Assembly (NCBI GenBank): GCA_963825175.1
Contig: CAWGSA010000003.1
Span: 62,001-126,000, forward strand
Source: DATFTF01 sp963825175
Lineage (GTDB): Bacteria > Acidobacteriota > Thermoanaerobaculia > UBA5066 > Gp7-AA6
DNA: 64,000 nt
Reading direction: 5' to 3'
In this document: positions 1 to 9,180 of the stretch, one piece after another
How positions within the stretch are numbered: position 1 is the stretch's first letter
Layout of the letters: every line of letters begins with the position of its first letter
Program-made: the position numbers and the translations under genes
The notes under the pieces: model-generated
What the model was told of the DNA's origin: nothing
Databases searched by the model: none
The model's input: only the letters and a program-made list of their open reading frames with translations

Positions 1-825
1 GCGATGATGCTCGTCCTGGCCGCGGCCTACATCACGGCGGCGGTTTCGTTCGCGATCATGCCGGGATCGGCCGCCGGCCGCGGCCTGCTCTCGACGTCCT
101 TTCTGGTCTGGGGCGTCGAGCAAGCCATCATCGGCGCCGCCTACCTCCGCTTCCGGGATCCGGCCTCGATGCCGCAGAGCCTCCAGTACGCCGGCTTCGC
201 GGCCATGCTGCTGGAGATGATGGTCGCAGTGGGAATCATCATCCTGCTCTTCGAAACGAGCCAGTCGCAGCTCTCGCTGGAGATGCAGAAGCTGGTCGAG
301 TCGGACCAGCAGTTGAAGGAAATGGGGATCCGCGATCCCTTGACCGGGCTGTACAATCGGCACCACTTCAACGACGTCATCCGGCGGGAGACCGCCAACG
401 TGCGGCGCTACGGCATCTCCCTGTCGGTTCTGCTCGCGGACATCGACCGGTTCAAGGAGATCAACGATATCAAGGGGCACGCGGTGGGAGACGACGTGCT
501 GAAGTTCGTCGCCGCCTACCTGACTTCCTGCGTGCGCGAGTCGGATTTCGTGTTCCGGTGGGGGGGCGACGAATTCCTCGTTCTCCTGCCGCGCACGGAC
601 GAAGGATCCGCGGCGCAGAAAGCGGAGGAGCTGGCCCGGCGGATGCCCCACATTCCGGGGACCGAAGGGGTCGCGCCCAGTCTCTCGGTGGGTTGGGCCA
701 CGCACCGGATGGACGCCGAGTTCCCCATGACGCTGGCGCAGGCCGACGGGCGGATGTACGAAATGAAGCTCAGGGGGAAGAAGGAACGGGAAGAGCGAGA
801 GCGGCATCACCAGCGCCCTTCATGA
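1..825 (+). CDS. membrane-bound GGDEF diguanylate cyclase (5' end outside window)
   Basis: Makes the second messenger c-di-GMP from two GTP. The visible part has about three hydrophobic helices in the first 80 residues, a short linker and one GGDEF domain. The active-site motif GGDEF is canonical (bases 562-576). An RxxD inhibitory I-site (RESD) lies five residues before it, so product inhibition is likely. The frame is open to base 1, so the true start and more membrane segments probably lie upstream. The 3' end overlaps the end of the convergent maf gene by about 56 bases. No EAL domain is present. Confidence 0.85.
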   Translation, partial: AMMLVLAAAYITAAVSFAIMPGSAAGRGLLSTSFLVWGVEQAIIGAAYLRFRDPASMPQSLQYAGFAAMLLEMMVAVGIIILLFETSQSQLSLEMQKLVESDQQLKEMGIRDPLTGLYNRHHFNDVIRRETANVRRYGISLSVLLADIDRFKEINDIKGHAVGDDVLKFVAAYLTSCVRESDFVFRWGGDEFLVLLPRTDEGSAAQKAEELARRMPHIPGTEGVAPSLSVGWATHRMDAEFPMTLAQADGRMYEMKLRGKKEREERERHHQRPS

Positions 826-1402
826 GGAGATAGACGCCTCTGGCGGGGAGCCCCATCACGTTGGAATACGAGCCCTCCACCCCCTCGATGAATCGCGCTC
901 CCAGCCCCTGAACGGCGTACGCCCCGGCCTTGTCGCGCGGCTCGCCGGTGGCCACGTACCAGTCGACCTCCTCTTCGGACAGCGGCGCCATGGTCACAAA
1001 GCTTTCCTCGACGAGGCCTTCGCCGGGATCGCCGCCGAGGCGCAATTGAATGGCGGTCACCACCTGATGGCGGCGGCCGGAGAGAAGGCGAAGCATCCGT
1101 TGGGCGTCTTCGTCGTCTCGCGGCTTTCCGAGGATCGCGCCGCCGAGGACGACCAGAGTGTCGGCGGCGAGAACCCATGAGCCGGGATGGCGCGGCGCGA
1201 CCTCGGCCGCCTTCGCCGCGGCCAGACGCTGCGCGGCCTGGCGCGCGGTCTCGCCCGCCATGAGCTCTTCGGGAACGTGGGATGGGTCGATCAGGAAGGG
1301 AATGCCCATCGTCGTGAGGATCTCCGCGCGCCGGGGCGAGGAGGAGGCGAGAACCAGTGGCGAGTGACGAGTGACGAGTGACGAGTGGGGATCGCGCGAC
1401 AC
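770..1402 (-). CDS. maf: Maf family nucleotide pyrophosphatase
   Basis: Maf/Ham1-like house-cleaning NTP pyrophosphatase that removes non-canonical nucleotides; the family is also linked to septum inhibition. The LASSSPRR motif near the N terminus, the AADT motif and the DKAGAYAVQG motif are all family signatures. Length (210 aa) is slightly above the usual ~190-200. The extra N-terminal residues come from a GTG start at 1402, and the first dozen or so codons run through a GAGTGAC heptamer repeat tract. No ATG/GTG/TTG lies closer to the conserved LVLASSS segment, so the repeat seems to be translated. The gene is convergent with the diguanylate cyclase and downstream of the GWxTD gene on the same strand. 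Confidence 0.88.
   Translation of the reverse strand: MSRDPHSSLVTRHSPLVLASSSPRRAEILTTMGIPFLIDPSHVPEELMAGETARQAAQRLAAAKAAEVAPRHPGSWVLAADTLVVLGGAILGKPRDDEDAQRMLRLLSGRRHQVVTAIQLRLGGDPGEGLVEESFVTMAPLSEEEVDWYVATGEPRDKAGAYAVQGLGARFIEGVEGSYSNVMGLPARGVYLLMKGAGDAALALPVPSSP
1362..1389. repeat. GAGTGAC heptamer tandem repeat, left arm
   Basis: Three exact GAGTGAC units plus a degenerate fourth. They lie inside the 5' coding end of maf. Together with the CTTGTCA tract at 1426-1481 they form an inverted pair, because six of seven bases per unit are complementary, around a ~36-base core. This is a sequence variant of the GTRAGGC/GCCTYAC heptamers found elsewhere in the window. Confidence 0.85.
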
Positions 1403-1425
1403 GCGCTCTATTCAATCATCCTTTT

Positions 1426-1481
1426 CTTGTCACTTGTCACTTGTCACTTGTCACTTGTCACTTGTCACTTGTCACTTGTCA
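1426..1481. repeat. CTTGTCA heptamer tandem repeat, 8 copies
   Basis: Eight uninterrupted CTTGTCA units sit ten bases beyond the stop codon of the GWxTD/VWA gene (on the minus strand) and upstream of maf. It is the longest uninterrupted heptamer run in the window and the right arm of an inverted arrangement with 1362-1389. Confidence 0.95.
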
Positions 1482-1491
1482 CTCACTTCTC

Positions 1492-4400
1492 TCAGGGGTA
1501 GTACCCCGAGATCGTGCGCGCCTGAAGATTCGTGGGCTCGACCTTCACGTCGATCTTGCGCCACTTGTCTTTTCCGCCCGGGTTGGTCGAGTAGTAGGTC
1601 AGGAGGTACTGGCTGCGCAGCTCCTCGTTGATCTGGTGGTAGACGCTTTCCAGGTTCTTGGCCGAGTCGATGTAGAAGGTCTGGCCTCCGGTGACCTGGG
1701 CCAGCTTGTTCAGCTTGTACTTGACCTCCAGCTCGGCCCCCGAGATCTTGAGCCCGATCCCATAGATCGAGATGCCCGACTTGCGGACGTACTCGAGCAG
1801 CGTATCGAAGTCGAACTTGGAGGCGGTGTCCTTGCCGTCGGTCAGGATGACCAGGGCCTTCTTTCCCTTGACTCCCGTGAACTGGTAGAGGCCGTACACG
1901 ATCGAGTCGTACAGGGCCGTCGAGCCCTCGGCCCGCAGGCCGGCCAGCGAGCGGAAGATCTTGTCCTTCCGGTTGGTCAGCTTGGTCAACAGGTACGGCT
2001 CGTTGTCGAAGGAGATCGTGAAGGCCCGGTCTTTGGCCCCCAGCGAGTAGTCCAGGAACTGCATGGCCGCCTGCTGCGCGATGGGAAGGGACTCGAGCAT
2101 CGAAGCGGACGTGTCGATCATCACGCCAAGAGTGAGCGGCAGGTTCTTGACGTACTCGAACGACTCGACCTTCTGGACGACGCCGTCCTCGAAGACCTTG
2201 AAGTTGGAAGCGGTCAGGCCGGCCACGGGCCGATTGTGCTCGGAGACCGTGGTGTACAGCTCCACGGCGTCGACCTGCACTTCCGAGACGTAGGCGGGCG
2301 CGTTGACGTAGCGGAGATCTTCAGCCACCGTTCCATCGTCGAGCGCTCCGACGATGCGCACGTACCCCAGCGACTTCGTGTCGCGGATCGGAACGATCTG
2401 CTCCCACGGCGGCTGGTACAGCGTCGCGACGCGCGTCTCGTTGGAGTAGAACTCGATCTTCTGAAGGTTCTTGCCCTCCGGCACGGCCACCGCGGCGGCG
2501 ACCTTCGTCGGCCCCGCGACCTTGGCTCCCTTCTCGGGAGAGAGGATGCGGACGCGGAAGACTTCCTTGCCTTCGTTGACGATGTACTCGTCCTCGCCCA
2601 CCGCCCGCCCGGCGTCGCCGAACGCCACAACCCGGATGGTCTGCTTGCGGGGGAGCGGCCCCATGTTCAGATCGGCATCGAAGGGAGGCCGCGTCTTGGT
2701 CATGACCTTCGAGCCGTTCAAGTAGAAGTCGACGGCCTGGACGCCCGGCGACACCTTGGTCTCGAAGCGCTGCAGCCCGGTCACGATCTCCTTGGCCACC
2801 GGAAGAAGGGAGATGGCCGAGGCCACCAGCCCGGTTTCCTTGGCCTTCTCGATCGCTCCCCGTCCCTGCGCGCGGGCGGCGGCCTCCGCCGGGCTGGGGC
2901 CCTCTGGAGTTTCGGGAACCTTCAACGTGTCGGTGATGCGCCCTTCCGCCCGCTGGTTCCCGTCGGAGATCTTCAGGATCAGCTTGTACTCTCCGGGATA
3001 GAGGTAGCGGCGGACGGTCAAGGGGATTTTGTCCGCGTTGACCTCGTCGATGGGGACGTCGAACCGGTACTTGAAGTTGTCGATGAGACGGTCCGACTTG
3101 ACCACCTCTCCGATGACGTCCACGTTGTAGAAGTGCTCGTCGCCCAGGTCCCGCGCCTTCAGGTCCGCCTTGGGAACGAGCAGCGACAGATCGACGCCGA
3201 TCTTGTTGGCGCGCTGCTCCGGGAACCGCACCAGCTTGGTCACGCCGAGCGACGTCGATCCGGCGGAGAGGTCCGTGGTCATCGAGAGGATCTGGTCGAC
3301 CCCTTCGGTCTCGACCGTCGGCGGCTGGAACAGCTTGGCCAGGCCGATCATCGACATCGGCCCGGAGCCCATGGCCGCGGTCGTGTAGCTCATGGCCTGC
3401 TGGACGGTGCGCCATTCCGCGCAGCGCGTCACGTCGACGCGCCGGCTGGCGACCGATCCGGCCAACCCTCCGATTCCGCCGACCTCCAGGACGTATTGCC
3501 CGTCCAGGGGCTGCCAGAGCTTGTACTCGCCCATCCCCATGGGCTGGTAGAAGATCAGGTAGACCTTGCTCTTCAAGGCTTCGAGACGCTCGTAGTACCA
3601 GATCTGAATCGGAACGAAGATGTCATCGCATTCGATCGGGATGACGGCGTCGGGCGGGCCGCTCAGCACGAAGATCTTGGCCCGGTCATTGTTCAGGTTC
3701 TTGAACTGCTCCTTCGCCGCCTCGACGCGTTCCGTGTACACGCGCTGGAAGTCGGTGCGCAGCCCCTGAGAATCGAGCGAACGGCGCTTCCAGAAGGCCT
3801 CGATGAAACGGTCCTTCTGATAGTTCTCGGCGATCTGGAGGAAGACCTCCCGCTCGTCCTTGGTGATGATCAACTCCACCACCTGGAGGAAGTCCTTGTA
3901 TTTCTGGTCGAGCTTGGCCGTCAGCTCCTTGATCTCCTTGTTCGAGAGCTTGCGGCGCGCGGGCGCCGGCGTGGAGGGAGTGGCGCTCTGAGCCGATGCG
4001 GCCGCCGTCGGCGCGCTGCCGGGGCCCTCGACGTTGATCTTCTTCGCCTTCGCGTCCGACGTCGTGGCCCACTTGTCCTTCAAGGCCTCGAGCCCCTCGG
4101 TCGGGACCTCGGGGAGCTTGAAGATCTGCGCCTCGTCGACCGCGGCGCCGGCGCCGCTGCCCTGGCGGGAGCGGATCTCGCTGTAGGCGCGGTAGACCTC
4201 GCAGTTGTCCTGGCACATCCCGCACCGGTCATTGGGCGTCGGCTGGCAGTCACTGGCCAGATCGTCGAAGGTCTTGCGGCAGGAGTTGGGAAGGAAGACT
4301 TCTTCGTTGCGGACGTTCACGTTCCAGAGCTTGCGCGGCACGTTCGACTGGGGGCGATAGAAGAAGAAGCGCGAGCTCATGCGGCCGCTGCCCCCCAGGT

Positions 4401-5703
4401 TGTTGTACGACCAGATCTCGAGGTCCCGGAACGTCTCGCCGCACGTGTTGGGCTTGACGATCGAGGCGGGCTCTCCATGGAGCAGCACCAGCCGGCCGGC
4501 GTCGTTGCGCCACCCGTCGTACTTGTCGTCGGCGAGCGCGCGCAGTTCCTGATAGCGATACCGGTAGCCCGGCCCCAGCGGCGCCGGGAGATTCTGCCGC
4601 TCTCGTCGCTCCCAGAAGTTCTCCTTGAATTGCTCGCGCTGGTAGGGCTCGGACAGCTCGAGGTAGACCTTTCTCTCCTCCGGCAGGATGATCGGCGCGA
4701 CGAACTCGGTCAGCCACTGGCGCTCGTCGTCCGGAAGCGCCTTGATCCGCTCCGATTCCGAAAGCGGTTTGGCCGGGGCAGCGGCAGGGATCGCCGGCGC
4801 GGTCTGGACGTTCGCCGCGGGCACGAGACCGCCCTGGTTGGCCTCGGCGATCGGCCTGGCCTTCGGATCGGACGTCGACGCCAGGCGCTGCCAGAGGCCT
4901 TCCAGCCCTTCCGTCGAGACTGTGGGAGCCGAGACGATCGTCGCCCCCTCCGTGGCCGAGCCGCGGGTCTTGATCACATCGGCGATCTTGGCGACGTTGC
5001 AGATGCCGGAGCACTTGGCCGGGGCGACGCCGCTGGGACAGTTGTTGGGGTTGGCGACGCTCAAGGGAGAAGGGTTGGAGGACAGCGCGCAGCCGGCGTC
5101 GAAATCGGTCAGGCAGGACGCCGCCTGGAAGATCCCCGAGTCTCCCGGCAGCCAGAGCCTCCGGGGGCCGCCGAAGCTGGGCCGATAAAAGATGTGCTGG
5201 ACAACGCCGGAGCTTCCGGACGGACTCGGATAGGTCCAGATCTCCGCCTGGCGAAAGACCTCGCTGCACTCGAGAAGGTCCTGGACCGAGGCGGGCTCGC
5301 CCTGGCGAATGACCATCCGGCCGGCATCGCTCTGGATGCCGTCGTACTGGGTCGCCGCGGCGTCGCGAAAGCCCTGGTAGCGGGCCTGGTAGCCCGGGCC
5401 GAGTGGGGCGGGTAGCCCCGGCCGCTCGCGCCGCGCCCAGAACTCGTTCTTGAACATGTCCCGCTGATAGGGCTCGGTGAGCTGGAGGAAGAGGTTTTCC
5501 TCGTCGGGGAGGATGATCGGCGCGACGTAATCCGTGAGCCATTTCCGCTCGTCTTCGGGGAGAGCGGCGAGGCGCTGCGACTTCTCCCTGGAACCGAGCC
5601 GGGGCAGGCCGGTCTTCGAGGCGGGCGGGCTCTGCCCGAAGGCGGCCGCGCAACTGACGAGGAAGGCCGCAAGAAAGAGGGCGGATCCGGGTCTCGCCTT
5701 CAT
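1492..5703 (-). CDS. secreted protein with three GWxTD domains and a C-terminal VWA domain
   Basis: Predicted secreted protein of 1403 aa. An N-terminal signal peptide (hydrophobic LFLAAFLVSCAAA, residues ~9-22) is followed by three GWxTD-type domains at about 38-195, 315-465 and 585-735. Copies 1 and 2 keep a KWLTD/QWLTE form of the name motif, and all three share EPYQ/ENYQ and FW.RR segments. A long β-rich middle follows, then a von Willebrand A domain (~1160-1340) with an intact MIDAS (DTSAS, GSTALYD, LTDGKD). GWxTD-VWA proteins are typical of Acidobacteriota; their function is unknown, but adhesion or surface assembly is plausible. The ATG start at 5703 gives the signal peptide directly. 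The gene diverges from the cysteine desulfurase gene. Confidence 0.85.
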   Translation of the reverse strand: MKARPGSALFLAAFLVSCAAAFGQSPPASKTGLPRLGSREKSQRLAALPEDERKWLTDYVAPIILPDEENLFLQLTEPYQRDMFKNEFWARRERPGLPAPLGPGYQARYQGFRDAAATQYDGIQSDAGRMVIRQGEPASVQDLLECSEVFRQAEIWTYPSPSGSSGVVQHIFYRPSFGGPRRLWLPGDSGIFQAASCLTDFDAGCALSSNPSPLSVANPNNCPSGVAPAKCSGICNVAKIADVIKTRGSATEGATIVSAPTVSTEGLEGLWQRLASTSDPKARPIAEANQGGLVPAANVQTAPAIPAAAPAKPLSESERIKALPDDERQWLTEFVAPIILPEERKVYLELSEPYQREQFKENFWERRERQNLPAPLGPGYRYRYQELRALADDKYDGWRNDAGRLVLLHGEPASIVKPNTCGETFRDLEIWSYNNLGGSGRMSSRFFFYRPQSNVPRKLWNVNVRNEEVFLPNSCRKTFDDLASDCQPTPNDRCGMCQDNCEVYRAYSEIRSRQGSGAGAAVDEAQIFKLPEVPTEGLEALKDKWATTSDAKAKKINVEGPGSAPTAAASAQSATPSTPAPARRKLSNKEIKELTAKLDQKYKDFLQVVELIITKDEREVFLQIAENYQKDRFIEAFWKRRSLDSQGLRTDFQRVYTERVEAAKEQFKNLNNDRAKIFVLSGPPDAVIPIECDDIFVPIQIWYYERLEALKSKVYLIFYQPMGMGEYKLWQPLDGQYVLEVGGIGGLAGSVASRRVDVTRCAEWRTVQQAMSYTTAAMGSGPMSMIGLAKLFQPPTVETEGVDQILSMTTDLSAGSTSLGVTKLVRFPEQRANKIGVDLSLLVPKADLKARDLGDEHFYNVDVIGEVVKSDRLIDNFKYRFDVPIDEVNADKIPLTVRRYLYPGEYKLILKISDGNQRAEGRITDTLKVPETPEGPSPAEAAARAQGRGAIEKAKETGLVASAISLLPVAKEIVTGLQRFETKVSPGVQAVDFYLNGSKVMTKTRPPFDADLNMGPLPRKQTIRVVAFGDAGRAVGEDEYIVNEGKEVFRVRILSPEKGAKVAGPTKVAAAVAVPEGKNLQKIEFYSNETRVATLYQPPWEQIVPIRDTKSLGYVRIVGALDDGTVAEDLRYVNAPAYVSEVQVDAVELYTTVSEHNRPVAGLTASNFKVFEDGVVQKVESFEYVKNLPLTLGVMIDTSASMLESLPIAQQAAMQFLDYSLGAKDRAFTISFDNEPYLLTKLTNRKDKIFRSLAGLRAEGSTALYDSIVYGLYQFTGVKGKKALVILTDGKDTASKFDFDTLLEYVRKSGISIYGIGLKISGAELEVKYKLNKLAQVTGGQTFYIDSAKNLESVYHQINEELRSQYLLTYYSTNPGGKDKWRKIDVKVEPTNLQARTISGYYP

Positions 5704-5833
5704 TCGAGTATCGATCTTAACCCTCTGGTCTGCGGGCCCTATTCCTTCACCGGAGTTTTACGTGGAAAGCGATCGGGGGGATAATCGTTCGGGCGCGGGT
5801 GAGAGGGAGGCAGGAATCCGGACATTTGAAGAG

Positions 5834-7009
5834 ATGATCTATCTCGACAACAACGCATCCACGAAATTGGATGCGGAGGTTGCCGCGGCGATGAACGACG
5901 CCACAGCGGTCTACGGCAATCCTTCCTCCATCCACATCGAAGGGCGGCGTGCGCGGCGAGCCATCGAGGAGGCGCGCGACGAGGTCGGACGCCTTCTCGG
6001 CGCGCGATCCGACGAGGTCTTCTTCACCTCCGGCGCGACGGAAGCCAACGCCCTGGCAATCTTCGGGGCGCTCGGTGCTCGGCCCGGAGGCATCGTCACC
6101 ACGGCCGCGGAGCACCCGTCGGTGAGTGAAACGGCCGACCGCGCGGGGCGCCGCTTTCAGACCCGGGTGACCCGAGTGCCTCCCGAACCGTCCGGGGCTC
6201 TCGAGGCGCAGCGGCTGCTCGCCGAGGTGGGCGAGGCAACGGCGCTCGTCTCGGTCATGGCCGCGAACAACGAGTACGGAGGTCTCTATCCGATCGGGGA
6301 GATCGCCGCGCAGGCCCGATCCCGCGGGGCGCTGTTCCACACCGACGCCGCGCAGGCCGCGGGCCGAGTCCCCGTCGACGTGCGGGCGTTGTGCTGCGAC
6401 CTGGCGTCGGTCTCCGCCCACAAGCTGCACGGTCCCAAGGGCGTCGGCGCGCTCTTCGTGCGTCGCGGCGTCCGGATCGAGCCGCACACGCCGGGAGGAG
6501 GCCAGGAGAGGGGGATCCGGCCGGGAACCGAGAACACCATCGGGGTCGTGGGGTTCGGCGTCGCGGCGCGCCTGGCCCGCGAGCGCGCGGCGCGCGAGGC
6601 CGGCGGCATTGCGGCCCTGCGTGACCGGTTCGAGGCCTCGGTGACCGCGCGGATTTCGGGGGCGCGGGTCGTGGGAGCCGGCACTCCGAGGCTTCCCAAC
6701 ACTTCCGCGATCCTGTTCGAGGGAGTCGCGGGAGACGCGCTGCTCATCCGCCTGGACCTGGAGGGCGTCGCGGCGTCCGTCGGAAGCGCCTGCTCCAGCG
6801 GCACCCTGGCGCCGTCGCCGGCGATCCTTGCCCTCGGCATTGCGCCGGAGAAGGCGCGAAGCGTCGTGCGGTTCTCTCTGTCGCGATGGACGACGCCCGA
6901 GGAGATGACGCGGGTGGCCGGGCTTCTTCCCTCGATCGTCGCCGAAGCCCGCCGCTTCGCAGAGCAGGCACTTCGGTCTCCCGAGCCGGCCGAGGTCGCG
7001 CAGCCATGA
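5834..7009 (+). CDS. cysteine desulfurase (IscS/NifS family)
   Basis: PLP enzyme that moves sulfur from cysteine to a persulfide for Fe-S clusters or tRNA thiolation. The start IYLDNNAST, the PLP lysine in SAHKLHGPKG and the catalytic cysteine loop SVGSACSSG are all present. The ATG at 5834 is chosen because the family begins at MIYLDNNA, although the frame is open well upstream. 391 aa is normal. The last four bases (ATGA) overlap the start of the FHA protein, so the two are translationally coupled. mnmA lies 0.7 kb downstream and needs exactly this sulfur donor. Whether it is iscS-, nifS- or sufS-like cannot be fixed from sequence alone. Confidence 0.92.
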   Translation: MIYLDNNASTKLDAEVAAAMNDATAVYGNPSSIHIEGRRARRAIEEARDEVGRLLGARSDEVFFTSGATEANALAIFGALGARPGGIVTTAAEHPSVSETADRAGRRFQTRVTRVPPEPSGALEAQRLLAEVGEATALVSVMAANNEYGGLYPIGEIAAQARSRGALFHTDAAQAAGRVPVDVRALCCDLASVSAHKLHGPKGVGALFVRRGVRIEPHTPGGGQERGIRPGTENTIGVVGFGVAARLARERAAREAGGIAALRDRFEASVTARISGARVVGAGTPRLPNTSAILFEGVAGDALLIRLDLEGVAASVGSACSSGTLAPSPAILALGIAPEKARSVVRFSLSRWTTPEEMTRVAGLLPSIVAEARRFAEQALRSPEPAEVAQP

Positions 7010-7590
7010 TCATCGAGTGCGACCGCTGCTACGCGCGCTACAAGTATGACGAGTCGCGCTTCCAGGGCAAGCCGTCCAAGAAGGTCCGCTGCACCAAGTG
7101 CCTCTCCGTCTTCGAGATTTACAACACGGACTCCTATGAGGCCGGCGGCCAGGCCGGGAACTCCAGCGCCCCGGAGGAGACCGTGATGAGGCTCGCGGAC
7201 AGCGGAGCCAAGACCATGGAGCCGCTTCGCAAGGTCCCGACCGCGTCGGGGGCCCGCCGGCCCGGCAACACCGAGCTCAAGCTGCCGGCGACCGCCAAGC
7301 TTTCCCTCGCGGTGATCGCCGGCCCGGAATCGGGCAAGATCTTCCCGATCGAGAAAGCGCGCATCGTGATCGGCCGTCACGACGCCGACATCAATGTCGA
7401 CGACCCCGAAGTGTCGCGGCAGCACGCCGCGCTGGAGGTTTCCGGGGACAAGATCACGCTGGTGGACCTGGGCTCGACCAATGGAACGTACATGGGTGAC
7501 GAGCCGGTCCGGGAATCTCCCATCGAAAATCAGGGTGAGTTCTCGATCGGCGGCTCGACCCTGATGCTCATCATGACGCCCAGAAGCTAG
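7006..7590 (+). CDS. zinc-ribbon / FHA domain protein
   Basis: 194 aa. Residues 1-40 form an MJ0042-type zinc ribbon with two CxxC pairs (CDRC and CTKC). A low-complexity linker of ~60 residues follows, then a forkhead-associated domain from about residue 105 with the conserved GRH, SRQHA and LGSTNGTY motifs that bind phosphothreonine. FHA proteins act as adaptors in Ser/Thr kinase signalling; no kinase gene is in this window, so the partner is unknown. The ATG overlaps the desulfurase stop (ATGA), which fixes the start. Confidence 0.85.
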   Translation: MIIECDRCYARYKYDESRFQGKPSKKVRCTKCLSVFEIYNTDSYEAGGQAGNSSAPEETVMRLADSGAKTMEPLRKVPTASGARRPGNTELKLPATAKLSLAVIAGPESGKIFPIEKARIVIGRHDADINVDDPEVSRQHAALEVSGDKITLVDLGSTNGTYMGDEPVRESPIENQGEFSIGGSTLMLIMTPRS

Positions 7591-7599
7591 ACGCCGATC

Positions 7600-7687
7600 G
7601 TAAGGCGTAAGGCGTAAGGCGTCAGGCGAAGACCCAAAGCGAGTCGTCGGCCCGCGTTCGCCTCACGCCTCACGCCTCACGCCTCAC
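7600..7687. repeat. inverted heptamer repeat (GTAAGGC x3, GTCAGGC / GCCTCAC x4)
   Basis: Left arm of four heptamers (7600-7627) and right arm of four GCCTCAC units (7660-7687) around a 32-base core. In RNA the arms could pair with about one mismatch per unit. It lies between the FHA gene and mnmA. The right arm ends only 13 bases before the mnmA ATG and there is no Shine-Dalgarno sequence between them. Confidence 0.95.
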
Positions 7688-7700
7688 GTAGAATTCGACC

Positions 7701-8816
7701 ATGCGCATCGCGGTCGCTATGTCCGGCGGCGTCGACTCCTCGGTCGCCGCGCTCCTCCTGAAGGAGCAGGGCCACGAAGTGGTCGGCCTGTCGATGCAGC
7801 TCTGGGACCACTCCGGCGAGCCCGGCCGCACGGGGCGGTGCTGCACGCTCGACGACCTCTCCGACGCGCGGCGGGCGGCATGGGCGCTCGACATCCCGCA
7901 CTACGTGCTCAGCCTGGAGAAGGAATTTCGGCGGGAAGTCGTCGGGCCGTTTGTGGACGCGTACCTGGCCGGAGACACGCCCATCCCGTGCTCGGCCTGC
8001 AACGCAAAGGTCAAGTTCGCCGCGTTGTGGGAGCGAGCGCGAGCGATGGGGTGCGAGGCCGTGGCCACCGGCCACTACGTGCGCGCCGGGCGGGACGCTT
8101 CGACCGGACGGCCTCTTCTCAAGAAGGGGCTCGACCCGGGCAAGGACCAGTCCTACTTTCTCTACGACTTGACGCCCGCGCAGCTCGACGCGGCCCGATT
8201 CCCGGTGGGGGAGCTGACCAAGCCGCGTGTGCGCGACCTCGCCCGTCAGGCCGGCCTTCCCAACGCCGACAAGCCGGAGAGCCAGGAGATCTGCTTCGTG
8301 CCTCCGGGCGTTCGCGTCGGCGACTTCGTTTCCGAGCAGGCCGGCCGTTTCGGGAGGACCCTTCCCTCCCTTCCGGGCGCGGTCGAGGACTCGTCCGGCC
8401 GTCTTCTCGGAGCCCACGCCGGCCACTTCCGTTTCACGATCGGGCAACGGCGAGGACTGGGCGTCGCCGCCGCCGAGCGTCTCTATGTTCTCTCCGTCGA
8501 TGCCGCCGCCAACCGCGTGGTCGTGGGCCCCGAGCGCGCGCTCTCCGTGCGCGAGGCCAGGGTCGGCTCGCTGCGGTTCCCCTCCGGAGCCCCGCCGGGC
8601 GCCTTTCGATCGGGGACCCGGGTGCGGCACCGGGCTCCCGAGGTCCCGGCGACGGTCGTTCCCGGCGCCGATGGAACGGCGCGCGTCTTCTTCGATCAGC
8701 CGGTGCGGGCGGTGGCGCCCGGACAGTCGTGCGTCTTCTACGACGAGGACGTGGTGATCGGGGGAGGAATCCTCATTCGGAGCGAGGAGCCCGTCGCGGT
8801 ATCCGGCCCGCGTTAG
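7701..8816 (+). CDS. mnmA: tRNA 2-thiouridylase MnmA
   Basis: Forms 2-thiouridine at wobble U34 of tRNA Lys, Glu and Gln using sulfur relayed from a cysteine desulfurase. The PP-loop ATP motif SGGVDSS starts at residue 8. The catalytic cysteine pair is in PCSACNAKVKF (~95-105) and EICFVP (~198), and the KDQSYFLY tRNA-binding segment is intact. 371 aa matches the family. The ATG at 7701 comes straight after the heptamer repeat, with no recognisable ribosome binding site. The end overlaps the convergent DUF3467 gene by four bases. Confidence 0.96.
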   Translation: MRIAVAMSGGVDSSVAALLLKEQGHEVVGLSMQLWDHSGEPGRTGRCCTLDDLSDARRAAWALDIPHYVLSLEKEFRREVVGPFVDAYLAGDTPIPCSACNAKVKFAALWERARAMGCEAVATGHYVRAGRDASTGRPLLKKGLDPGKDQSYFLYDLTPAQLDAARFPVGELTKPRVRDLARQAGLPNADKPESQEICFVPPGVRVGDFVSEQAGRFGRTLPSLPGAVEDSSGRLLGAHAGHFRFTIGQRRGLGVAAAERLYVLSVDAAANRVVVGPERALSVREARVGSLRFPSGAPPGAFRSGTRVRHRAPEVPATVVPGADGTARVFFDQPVRAVAPGQSCVFYDEDVVIGGGILIRSEEPVAVSGPR

Positions 8817-9112
8817 TTCGTGGTGTCGGTTCCCGTCGGCTGAGGCGAAGGGAACTCGGCCCGGATCTCGCCGTAGTTCCTCTCGTAGATCTCGATGTTT
8901 TGCTGGAGCGCCCGGACCAGCTGCTTGGCGTGAAAGGGCGTCATCAGAACCCGAGACATCACCTTCACGTCGTTGCGCCCCGGAACGATCCGACCGAAAT
9001 CGATGACGAATTCCGTCGGATTGTGGAGGATGTTGGCGAAATTGACGTACCGCCCCTCCGCTGTCGCGTCGTCCAAGGAGACCTGCAGCGAGACGGGCTT
9101 CGAATCTGTCAT
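8813..9112 (-). CDS. DUF3467 family protein
   Basis: 99-aa soluble protein matching the DUF3467 pattern: a YVNF segment, a DFGR turn, MTPFHAKQLV and a C-terminal helix IEIYERNYG. The family is widespread in Bacteria and has no assigned function. GGAGGA stands before the ATG at 9112, so the start is well supported. It is convergent with mnmA and divergent from the TRAP T-component-like gene. Confidence 0.8.
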   Translation of the reverse strand: MTDSKPVSLQVSLDDATAEGRYVNFANILHNPTEFVIDFGRIVPGRNDVKVMSRVLMTPFHAKQLVRALQQNIEIYERNYGEIRAEFPSPQPTGTDTTN

Positions 9113-9180
9113 GAGGTCCTCCGTGACTAGTCTACCGTCAAGGCGCGGCCGGGACGTCGAGCTCGACTAGACTCCGAGCC

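Noticed and set aside
1378..5415. Very long open frame (1345 codons) on the + strand opposite the GWxTD gene
   Set aside because: It is an antisense shadow caused by GC-rich codon use; the minus-strand gene has a signal peptide and clear domains, while this frame has no recognisable motif.
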